In this document: one piece after another, positions 1 to 5,961 of the stretch
Position numbering within the stretch: the stretch's first letter is position 1
Layout of the letters: each line of letters opens with the position of its first letter
Assembly (NCBI GenBank): GCA_011087745.1
Contig: JAALLB010000029.1
Location: 1 to 11,428 of the forward strand
Origin: Hyphomicrobiales bacterium
Lineage (GTDB): Bacteria; Pseudomonadota; Alphaproteobacteria; Rhizobiales; Rhizobiaceae
Direction of reading: 5' to 3'
Length of the DNA stretch: 11,428 bases
Position numbers and translations under genes: made by a program
Notes under the pieces: generated by a model
What the model was told of the DNA's origin: nothing
Database searches by the model: none
What the model saw: the letters and a program-made list of their open reading frames with translations, nothing else

Positions 1-21
1 TAAGATGATTGACCGTCGACT

Positions 22-38
22 AAAAATCCCGTGGCGGG
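22..38 (-). terminator. Possible weak terminator or attenuator after rpsP
   Basis: Read on the minus strand downstream of rpsP, CCCG-CCA-CGGG forms a 4-bp GC hairpin followed by A and five T residues (26–22). The layout is that of a rho-independent terminator, but the stem is short. Related bacteria usually continue from rpsP into rimM and trmD, so this may only dampen readthrough, or may mean nothing. The remaining bases to the left edge show no start codon that I can assign. Confidence 0.3.
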
Positions 39-74
39 GTAGCTGGGCAGTTACCATAATTTTTAAAAAAGCAA

Positions 75-497
75 TTACTCAGATTTTGTTTCTTCTTCAG
101 CAGGTGCTTCTGCTGCTGCTTTTGCATCTTCTTCAGCCTGTTTAGCTGCCGCTGCTGCATCTTCTTCTTTTGCAGCTTTTTCAGCAACGCGTTCCAGAGC
201 TTTTTTGCCTGGCTTTGCTTTGTTCGGGTTATTACGAGCTTCACGCTTCAAGATGCCGGCTTCGTCCAGAAAGCGAAGTACCTTGTCTGTTGGCTGAGCG
301 CCTTCACCGAGCCAATGCTTAATGCGGTCCTGGTCCATTACAACGCGCTGATCGTTGTCTTTTGCGAGTAGCGGATTGAATGTACCGATTTTTTCGATGA
401 AACGGCCATCACGTGGTGAACGAACGTCTGCCACCACGATTGAGTAGAATGGACGCTTTTTTGAGCCGCCACGGGCCAGTCTGATTTTAGTTGCCAT
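75..497 (-). CDS. rpsP: 30S ribosomal protein S16 (bS16)
   Basis: This is small-subunit ribosomal protein S16, which binds 16S rRNA and helps assemble the 30S body. The N-terminal half is the conserved S16 domain: residues 2–12 read ATKIRLARGGS, followed by KKRPFYSIVVAD, then RDGRFIEKIGTFNPL near residues 30–44. The protein is 140 aa, against about 80 aa in E. coli. The excess is a tail from about residue 95 rich in Ala, Glu and Lys, a common alphaproteobacterial feature. The ATG at 497 is preceded by AAGGAGAA (513–506), an excellent ribosome binding site that fixes the start. It follows the chorismate mutase gene by 43 nt on the same strand and is probably the third gene of the ffh operon. 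Confidence 0.97.
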   Translation of the reverse strand: MATKIRLARGGSKKRPFYSIVVADVRSPRDGRFIEKIGTFNPLLAKDNDQRVVMDQDRIKHWLGEGAQPTDKVLRFLDEAGILKREARNNPNKAKPGKKALERVAEKAAKEEDAAAAAKQAEEDAKAAAEAPAEEETKSE

Positions 498-505
498 TGT
501 TAGTG

Positions 506-513
506 TTCTCCTT
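506..513 (-). promoter_or_regulatory. Strong ribosome binding site of rpsP
   Basis: The minus strand reads AAGGAGAA eight nt upstream of the rpsP ATG. It is a near-complete anti-16S match at good spacing, as expected for a highly translated ribosomal protein gene. Confidence 0.8.
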
Positions 514-540
514 GGGAATTTTTAAATGGGTTTTTCGGAA

Positions 541-822
541 TTATTTCCGAGCTTGTTTGTGATGCTGAATAACTTCTGAAATTACGAAATTCAGAAGTTT
601 TTCGGCAAAGTCGGGATCAAGGTTTGCGTCCGTTGCAAGTTTGCGCAAACGCTCGACCTGTCTTTTTTCCCTGTCTGGATCAGACGGGGGGAAATCATTT
701 TCTGCCTTCAGAACGCCAACTGCCTTAGTGACGCTAAATCGTTCAGCCATGATATTGATCAGTGCAGCATCAAGATTATCAATCGAGCCGCGGTGCTGAT
801 TTAGTTTTTCTTGAGGTGTCAT
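541..822 (-). CDS. Monofunctional AroQ-class chorismate mutase
   Basis: This 93-aa protein is predicted to convert chorismate to prephenate, the first committed step to phenylalanine and tyrosine, in the cytoplasm. It has the size and all-helical composition of the AroQ fold. Residues match the E. coli chorismate mutase active site at the same numbers: R11, R28, K39, D48, R51 and E52. The C-terminal helix ends in EVIQHH, where E. coli has the segment holding Ser84 and Gln88, so that part of the site differs. No prephenate dehydratase or dehydrogenase domain is attached. The start codon overlaps the ffh stop as TAATG (824–820), and GGAG at 836–833 lies inside the end of ffh, so translation is probably coupled to ffh. 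A location between ffh and rpsP is common in alphaproteobacteria. Confidence 0.9.
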   Translation of the reverse strand: MTPQEKLNQHRGSIDNLDAALINIMAERFSVTKAVGVLKAENDFPPSDPDREKRQVERLRKLATDANLDPDFAEKLLNFVISEVIQHHKQARK

Positions 823-2369
823 TATTTCTTATCTCCAAATGGGCCTTTGCCGCTAGGCACCTTGATGCCCATTTCCTGTGCCATTTTTTGTATTTCTTGC
901 GGGCTCATTTTGGAGAGGTCCGGCATTCCGGCACCGCCGGGCATACCGCCCATGCCGCCCATTGGATTGCCGCCGCCAGTGAGCTTGTTCATCATTCCGC
1001 CCATGGCTGCCTTGCCCATGCCACCCATCATCGAGCCCATGCCGCCGCCGCCCATCATGCCACCCATGCCAGATTTGCCCATTTTGCGAATCATATCGCC
1101 CATTTGTCGATGCATTTTGAGGAGCTGGTTTATTTCCTGAACAGAAGACCCCGATCCTGCTGCAATGCGCTTTTTTCGGCTGGCGTTCAAGATTTTTGGT
1201 GCTTTGCGCTCTTTACGTGTCATTGATGAGATTATTGCCTGCTGACGTTTGAAGATTGAATCGTCCAGGCCTGCTTCATCAATTTGTTTTTTCATTTTAC
1301 CAATGCCGGGCAACATGCTCATGATGCCGCCCATACCGCCAAGGTTTTGCATTTGGGTCAGCTGCTCGGAAAGGTCGTTTAGATCAAACTCACCTTTCTG
1401 CATGCGTTTCGCCATTGCAGCGGCTTTTTCTTGATCGATGTTCTCAGAAGCTTTTTCAACCAGAGAAACCACATCACCCATGCCGAGAATACGGTCTGCG
1501 ATGCGGCCTGGGTGAAAGTCTTCCAACTCGTCAATTTTTTCGCCGGTACCAATCAGTTTAATGGGTTTGCCTGTAACCGCGCACATGGAAAGGGCTGCAC
1601 CACCGCGGCCATCGCCATCAATACGGGTAAGAACAAGTCCGGTAATACCAACGCGTTCATCAAAGCTTTGGGCAAGGTTTACTGCATCTTGGCCAGTAAG
1701 GGAGTCTACTACGAGTAGAATTTCATGCGGATCGCCTGCTGCCTTAATGTCAGTCATCTCAACCATGAGAGGCTCGTCAATATGGGTGCGGCCGGCAGTA
1801 TCCAGGATCACAACATCATAACCGCCAAGTTTTGCAGCTTGTTGCGCGCGGCCAGCAATCTCAACCGGAGATTGGTCAGCAACAATTGGGAGCGTATCAA
1901 CACTGATTTGCTCACCCAGTTGGCGCAATTGCTCCTGTGCTGCAGGGCGCTTCACATCGAGTGAGGCCATCAGCACTTTTTTCTTTTGCTTTTCAGTTAG
2001 GCGTTTGGCAATTTTTGCGGTTGTAGTTGTTTTACCAGAACCCTGCAGACCCACCATCATCAACGTCACCGGCGGCGTTGCTGCCAGACTGATAGGGTCA
2101 GCATCTGAACCCAGAATTTCGACGATTTCGTCATGGACGATTTTTACAACCATCTGGCCCGGGGTTACGGATTTAACGACTTCCGCACCTACTGCTTTTT
2201 CACGAACTTTCTCGGTAAATTCACGAACAACTTCAAGCGCTACATCTGCTTCGATCAGGGCACGGCGAATCTCACGCAGTGCCGCAGACACGTCTTTATC
2301 CGACAGAGCCCCGCGCCGGGTTAGTCCGTCAAAAATGCCACTTAGGCTATCTGATAAAGATTCAAACAT
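822..2369 (-). CDS. ffh: Signal recognition particle GTPase Ffh (SRP54)
   Basis: Ffh binds 4.5S RNA and the signal sequences of nascent membrane proteins, and hands ribosomes to FtsY at the inner membrane. The 515-aa product has the expected order: N domain (about 1–88), G domain (about 100–295) with P-loop GLQGSGKT at 107–114, DTAGR at 190–194 and TRID at 248–251, and M domain from about 325. The RNA-binding helix-turn-helix is seen at 397–418 (SRKKRIAAGSG followed by SVQEINQLLK). The tail from about 425 to 500 is extremely rich in Met and Gly, forming the flexible signal-peptide-binding and C-terminal region, and is longer than in E. coli (453 aa). The G4 motif is TRID rather than the commoner TKxD. 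The ATG at 2369 has AAGGA at 2382–2378, eight nt upstream. It is the first gene of the leftward operon. Confidence 0.98.
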   Translation of the reverse strand: MFESLSDSLSGIFDGLTRRGALSDKDVSAALREIRRALIEADVALEVVREFTEKVREKAVGAEVVKSVTPGQMVVKIVHDEIVEILGSDADPISLAATPPVTLMMVGLQGSGKTTTTAKIAKRLTEKQKKKVLMASLDVKRPAAQEQLRQLGEQISVDTLPIVADQSPVEIAGRAQQAAKLGGYDVVILDTAGRTHIDEPLMVEMTDIKAAGDPHEILLVVDSLTGQDAVNLAQSFDERVGITGLVLTRIDGDGRGGAALSMCAVTGKPIKLIGTGEKIDELEDFHPGRIADRILGMGDVVSLVEKASENIDQEKAAAMAKRMQKGEFDLNDLSEQLTQMQNLGGMGGIMSMLPGIGKMKKQIDEAGLDDSIFKRQQAIISSMTRKERKAPKILNASRKKRIAAGSGSSVQEINQLLKMHRQMGDMIRKMGKSGMGGMMGGGGMGSMMGGMGKAAMGGMMNKLTGGGNPMGGMGGMPGGAGMPDLSKMSPQEIQKMAQEMGIKVPSGKGPFGDKK

Positions 2370-2384
2370 GTATTATTTCCTTAA

Positions 2385-2408
2385 TTCCCATCTCACATGA
2401 TATGGGAA
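2385..2408. promoter_or_regulatory. Near-perfect dyad just upstream of ffh
   Basis: A 24-bp inverted repeat has outer arms TTCCCAT (2385–2391) and ATGGGAA (2402–2408), inner arms TCA (2393–2395) and TGA (2398–2400), and a CA centre. Only one position per arm is unpaired (2392/2401). It ends three nt before the ffh ribosome binding site and would overlap the start point of the weak promoter at 2410–2438. It could be a protein operator, or a hairpin in the ffh 5' UTR that affects ribosome access. I recognise no known operator. Confidence 0.5.
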
Positions 2409-2409
2409 C

Positions 2410-2438
2410 AGTTTAACACAAACACAAATCAGAGTAAA
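2410..2438 (-). promoter_or_regulatory. Candidate proximal promoter of the ffh operon
   Basis: On the minus strand, TTTACT (2438–2433) and TAAACT (2415–2410) are separated by exactly 17 nt, each matching four of six bases of the sigma-70 consensus. Predicted transcription would begin near 2403, giving a leader of about 35 nt that starts inside the dyad. The region is T-rich, so a chance match is possible. The intrinsic terminator lying further upstream makes a promoter at about this place necessary unless that terminator is read through. Confidence 0.35.
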
Positions 2439-2452
2439 AACAGGCTCAAAGC

Positions 2453-2488
2453 AAAAAAGCATCCGAGGGCGCAACGCGCTGTCGGATG
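2453..2488 (-). terminator. Strong rho-independent terminator upstream of ffh
   Basis: On the minus strand a 7-bp stem CATCCGA/TCGGATG (2488–2482 with 2466–2460) encloses a 2x2 internal loop and a second stem GCGC-GTT-GCGC. The hairpin is followed by C and six T residues (2458–2453). The T tract fits only minus-strand transcription. No coding gene lies between it and the divergent plus-strand gene, so it must end a short untranslated transcript or attenuate a long ffh leader. Confidence 0.75.
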
Positions 2489-2560
2489 TTTGCCTTAGGG
2501 ATCTCTTTATACCTTTTCGGGTCCCAAATAGCATTTTCAAATCTGGTCTCTGTATGAGAT
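2453..2560 (-). ncRNA. Candidate small RNA or attenuated leader upstream of ffh
   Basis: A good sigma-70-like promoter (2595–2567) and a strong intrinsic terminator (2488–2453) bracket a predicted transcript of about 108 nt with no convincing open frame. Besides the terminator hairpin, the 5' part can form TCTC-ATACA-GAGA. In the middle, GGGA near 2525–2522 could pair with TCCC near 2502–2499. The unit may be an independent small RNA, or a leader whose terminator gates transcription into ffh, 84 nt further on. I do not recognise an Rfam family. It lacks the conserved SRP RNA tetraloop region and is too short for typical 6S RNA. The call rests on signals read by eye, not on homology. Confidence 0.5.
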
Positions 2561-2566
2561 GAGCCG

Positions 2567-2595
2567 TATAAACAGCGAAAGCACAAATAAGTCAA
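2567..2595 (-). promoter_or_regulatory. Strong sigma-70-like promoter, minus strand
   Basis: The minus strand reads TTGACT (2595–2590), a 17-nt spacer, and TTTATA (2572–2567). The -35 element matches five of six consensus bases and the -10 element four of six, at optimal spacing. Predicted start is near 2560. It points at ffh but meets the terminator at 2488–2453 first. The complementary strand of the -10 box reads TATAAA and could serve as a plus-strand -10 for the divergent hydrolase gene, but its -35 match is poor. Confidence 0.55.
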
Positions 2596-2660
2596 GCTTA
2601 GAGTTGATTAGCGGTGGTTTACGCTTACATGTAGTTTTTGGTTGAGCGGAGTAAGAAAAT

Positions 2661-3728
2661 TTGACACGGCGTGGATTTTTTAAATGGTTGGGACTTGGTG
2701 CGGTTGGTATTTTTGGCAGCGGTGCAACCTTTGCTGCCTGGAAGCCTTCGAATTTTTATTACAAGGGTCCAAAATCTAATCATTTTAATGGAACAAATTT
2801 CTTCAATCCGCAGGGCATTGCACCCCGCACGCTGCCGGAAGTTCTAAAATGGCAATTGGGAGGAGGCAAGGCAAAATGGCCGGCGGATTATCCCAGCCCT
2901 TTTGACAAAGCAAAACCTGAAGCCAGGGTAGAGGGGGGTCAGATTAAAATTACGATGATTGGTCATGCCAGTTTGTTGATTCAGGTTGCCGGATTAAACT
3001 TCATCACCGATCCGGTATTTGTTGAGCGGGCAAGCCCATTTCAAGTTATCGGACCAAGAAGGGTTAATCCTCCTGGTGTTCGATTTGAAGACCTGCCACC
3101 GATAGATTATGTGCTCTTGTCTCACAATCATTATGACCACCTTGATCTTGAAACGCTCGACAGGCTGGTCAAAGAGCATAATGCTGAAATTATTTGCCCA
3201 TTGGGCAATGATGCAATTGTTGCCAAGAAGAATGATAAGGCCAATTTTATAGTGGGTGACTGGGGCGATAAGGCTTAATTGAAAAATGATGTTCGTGTTC
3301 ATTTTGAGCCAGCACATCATTGGTCAGCACGGGGATTAAAGGATCGCAGAATGGCGCTTTGGGCAGCGTTTGTTCTGGATGCCCCGCAAGGCAAGATTTA
3401 TCATGTTGGTGATACCGGTTTTTATGATGGCTTTAATTATCAGGCGCTTTACGAAAAGCATGGTGAAATGCGGGCTTCCATTTTGCCGATTGGGGCATAT
3501 GAGCCGCGTTGGTTTATGAAAGGTCAGCATCAAAACCCTGATGAGGCTGTACAAGGACATTTGTTATGCAGGTCACGCACAACAATTGCGCATCACTGGG
3601 GTACGTTTCCACTCACCGATGAAGTAATTGAAGCGCCGCTTGAAGCACTTGCAGAAGCAAACCAAAAGCATGGTTTAGCTGATGAGGCATTTATTGTGCT
3701 TAGGCCGGGCGAAACTAAGGTCACGTAA
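2661..3728 (+). pseudogene. Tat-exported metallo-beta-lactamase-fold hydrolase, NAPE-PLD-like, interrupted by an in-frame TAA
   Basis: The frame encodes a zinc hydrolase of the metallo-beta-lactamase superfamily resembling the NAPE-PLD/UlaG-like group; the substrate is unknown. Residues 2–8 read TRRGFFK, a twin-arginine signal motif, followed by a hydrophobic stretch to about residue 26, so a periplasmic location is inferred. Metal ligands by family analogy are H155, H157, D159 and H160 (HNHYDH), a His in AHHWSARG (219–220), D251 in GDTGF and a His in AHHWGTF (310–311). A TAA at 3276–3278 replaces residue 206. The same frame continues without a shift to 3728 with clearly homologous sequence, giving about 355 codons in all. 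Neither fragment (2661–3278 or 3279–3728) has a full metal site. The TTG start at 2661 is supported by GGAG at 2648–2651. TAAGG at 3269–3273 before TTG 3279 might permit reinitiation. A sequencing error is a real alternative. Confidence 0.8.
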
Positions 3729-3768
3729 CCCTTTGCAATTCGTCTCAAAGAGGACTATTTGAAGTCTC

Positions 3769-4644
3769 ATGAGTGATATGAATGTACCCTTTTTGAAAAT
3801 GAATGGCCTTGGCAATCAAATTATTGTTGCTGATGTACGCGAAACTGCGGTTAAAATTACAGAAGCTGCAGCTGTGGCTTTGGACGGTTCTGCAAAGACC
3901 AAATTTGACCAGATCATGGAAATTCACAAGGGTGCTAACCCTCAGATTGATGCAGGTATTCGGATTTTAAACTCTGATGGCAGTGAAGCAGGTGCTTGTG
4001 GTAACGGCACACGGTGTGTTGTTTCCTGGTTAAACAAAGAGACTTCTCAAAATGATTTTGCCTTCAAAATCGCGGGCGGAATTGTAACTACCAAATATGA
4101 GAGCGATGCCTTAATTACCGTAGATATGGGTGTGCCAAAGTTTGGTTGGGAAGACATTCCGCTTGAAGAAGAATTTTACGACACGACTGGCATAGAATTG
4201 CAGGTCGGGCCGATTGATGATCCGGTGCTACATACACCGAGCGTTGCAAATGTTGGCAATCCGCATTGTGTTTTTTGGGCGCCAAAAGACGTTTGGTCTT
4301 ATGAATTGGACCGTATGGGACCCTTGCTTGAGTTTCATCCGGTTTTTGCAGATCGTGTAAATATATCGATTGCCAATGTGGTTGATCGTGGAAATATCAT
4401 TTTGCGTACATGGGAACGTGGCGCAGGCATTACACAGGCTTGTGGCTCCGCTGCCTGTGCAGCAGCTGTATGTGCGGTTCGAAAAGACCTGACTGATCGC
4501 AAAGTGACCGTAACAGTTCCGGGCGGTGATCTTTTTATTGAATGGACGGCGTCTGATCGCATTTTGATGACCGGGCCGGCAGAATTTGAATTTTCAGGCA
4601 TGCTAAACCCTCTTACAGGTGAGTTCACCATTGAGGATGCCTGA
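3769..4644 (+). CDS. dapF: Diaminopimelate epimerase
   Basis: DapF interconverts LL- and meso-diaminopimelate by a two-cysteine, cofactor-free mechanism, supplying meso-DAP for peptidoglycan and for lysine synthesis. The 291-aa product shows both catalytic cysteines in family motifs: C77 in GACGNGTRC and C225 in TQACGSAAC, preceded by ERGAG (217–221). KMNGLGN at 10–16 is the conserved N-terminal substrate loop, and NVGNPHCV (161–168) is the central motif. ATG 3769 is taken as start; AAGAGGA (about 3748–3753) lies 15 nt upstream, rather far, and ATG 3778 is an alternative that would shorten the protein by three residues. Its stop codon shares one base with the mtaB start (TGATG at 4642–4646), so the two are translationally coupled. 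Confidence 0.97.
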   Translation: MSDMNVPFLKMNGLGNQIIVADVRETAVKITEAAAVALDGSAKTKFDQIMEIHKGANPQIDAGIRILNSDGSEAGACGNGTRCVVSWLNKETSQNDFAFKIAGGIVTTKYESDALITVDMGVPKFGWEDIPLEEEFYDTTGIELQVGPIDDPVLHTPSVANVGNPHCVFWAPKDVWSYELDRMGPLLEFHPVFADRVNISIANVVDRGNIILRTWERGAGITQACGSAACAAAVCAVRKDLTDRKVTVTVPGGDLFIEWTASDRILMTGPAEFEFSGMLNPLTGEFTIEDA

Positions 4645-5954
4645 TGGATATCGAAGATGAAACAGGCGATGAGAATTTAAAAGTTTTAACCTTCGGCTGT
4701 AGGCTCAATGCCTATGAATCTGAGGTCATGTTGCGCAAGGCGCGCGAAGCATGTCTTCAGGAACTGGATGGCGGCTCAATTCTCGTTAATACCTGCGCTG
4801 TAACCGGTACGGCTGTTAAAAGTGCACAAGCCGCCATTCGCCGTGCAAGACGTGAAAATCCCGATGCCAGAATTATTGTCTCTGGATGTGCTGCTCAAAC
4901 AGAGGCGCAAACTTTTGGTGATATGGGCGAAGTTGATCTGGTCATTGGCAATGAAGAAAAACTTCATGTGCAATCCTATCGGTCCTTACCGGATTTTGGC
5001 GTCAATGATACCGAGAAGGTAAGGGTCAATGATATTATGGCGGTCAAGGAAACTGCGCCACACATGATTGATTCAATCGGTGGTCAGACCCGGGCCTTTG
5101 TGCAAGTTCAAAATGGCTGCGATCATCGCTGTACGTTTTGCATCATTCCTTATGGACGGGGAAATTCCAGATCAGCGCCAATGGGCTCGGTTGTCGATCA
5201 GGTTAAAAAACTGGTCGACAACGGTTACCTGGAAGTGGTTCTAACCGGCGTTGATACAACGTCTTATGGGGCAGATTTACCGGGATCACCGACGCTTGGA
5301 ACCCTGGTGCAGAAGATTTTAAAACAAGTGCCTTCGTTGCCACGGCTACGACTATCTTCGATTGATTCAATTGAAGTTGATGAACCCCTGATGGAAGCGA
5401 TAGCAAGTGAGCAACGGTTCATGCCGCATTTGCATTTGTCGCTTCAGCATGGGGATGACATGATTTTAAAACGAATGAAACGGCGGCACTTGCGGGATCA
5501 TTCAATTGAATTTTGCAATCATATTCGGGATATTCGCCCAGACATGGTTTTTGGGGCAGACATGATCGCCGGCTTCCCGACAGAAACGGATGCGATGTTT
5601 GAAAATTCATTGTCCATCGTCGATGAATGCGGGCTCGATTTTCTGCATGTGTTCCCGTTTTCACCAAGACCGGAAACGCCAGCAGCCAAAATGCCTCAAC
5701 TTGATCGCGGATTGATAAAAACGCGTGCCAGTGAACTTCGGGCAAAAGGGGAAGCTGCATTTCAAAAACATTTGGATTGTGTTTTGGGTGCACATTCAGT
5801 GCTAGTTGAACGAGGTGGTTTGGGTTGTACTCCACAATTTACTACCGTTCAAACGGGCGACCTTCCACAGGGACAGATTGTTGAGATGGCAATTTCAGGC
5901 CATAACGGAAAACATCTCTTGGGCGAAGCGATTCGCCAACAACAAACGGGCTGA
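4644..5954 (+). CDS. mtaB: tRNA N6-threonylcarbamoyladenosine(37) methylthiotransferase MtaB
   Basis: MtaB is a radical-SAM methylthiotransferase that adds a methylthio group to t6A at position 37 of ANN-decoding tRNAs, stabilising codon pairing. The 436-aa protein has the N-terminal UPF0004 domain with three cysteines for the auxiliary cluster: C19 in TFGCRLN, C51 in NTCAVT and C82 in SGCAAQ. The radical-SAM CxxxCxxC motif is at C159, C163 and C166 (NGCDHRCTFC). TFGCRLN, rather than the MiaB-type TYGCQMN, favours MtaB over MiaB or RimO. SPRPETPAAKMP (346–357) is typical of the end of the SAM barrel. A C-terminal TRAM-like region is short. The ATG overlaps the dapF stop by one base and the stop lies seven nt before the ftsY start, so the gene is embedded in the operon. 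Confidence 0.95.
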   Translation: MDIEDETGDENLKVLTFGCRLNAYESEVMLRKAREACLQELDGGSILVNTCAVTGTAVKSAQAAIRRARRENPDARIIVSGCAAQTEAQTFGDMGEVDLVIGNEEKLHVQSYRSLPDFGVNDTEKVRVNDIMAVKETAPHMIDSIGGQTRAFVQVQNGCDHRCTFCIIPYGRGNSRSAPMGSVVDQVKKLVDNGYLEVVLTGVDTTSYGADLPGSPTLGTLVQKILKQVPSLPRLRLSSIDSIEVDEPLMEAIASEQRFMPHLHLSLQHGDDMILKRMKRRHLRDHSIEFCNHIRDIRPDMVFGADMIAGFPTETDAMFENSLSIVDECGLDFLHVFPFSPRPETPAAKMPQLDRGLIKTRASELRAKGEAAFQKHLDCVLGAHSVLVERGGLGCTPQFTTVQTGDLPQGQIVEMAISGHNGKHLLGEAIRQQQTG

Positions 5955-5961
5955 AGATTAA

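Noticed and set aside
20..244. Minus-strand frame of 74 codons overlapping the rpsP tail
   Set aside because: A shifted reading of the repetitive Ala/Glu/Lys tail of RpsP, with no homology-like features.
762..1226. Plus-strand open frames opposite the ffh M domain (also 811–1140)
   Set aside because: They mirror the Met/Gly-rich ffh tail as His/Ala/Pro-rich sequence; the ffh reading is certain and these lack ribosome binding sites.
2373..2534. Minus-strand frame of 53 codons from an ATG at 2534, ending just before the ffh ribosome binding site
   Set aside because: It runs straight through the terminator hairpin and the dyad, has no Shine-Dalgarno, and its composition (Cys/Phe/Val-rich, then Arg) does not look like a protein.
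2453..2560. Identification of the ffh-upstream RNA as SRP (4.5S) RNA or 6S RNA
   Set aside because: The conserved SRP RNA apical region is absent, and the length and hairpin layout do not fit 6S RNA.
2544..2572. Plus-strand promoter for the MBL-fold gene using TATAAA at 2567
   Set aside because: The -35 match (TGGTCT) is weak, and the -10 is simply the complement of the better minus-strand promoter; not strong enough to list.
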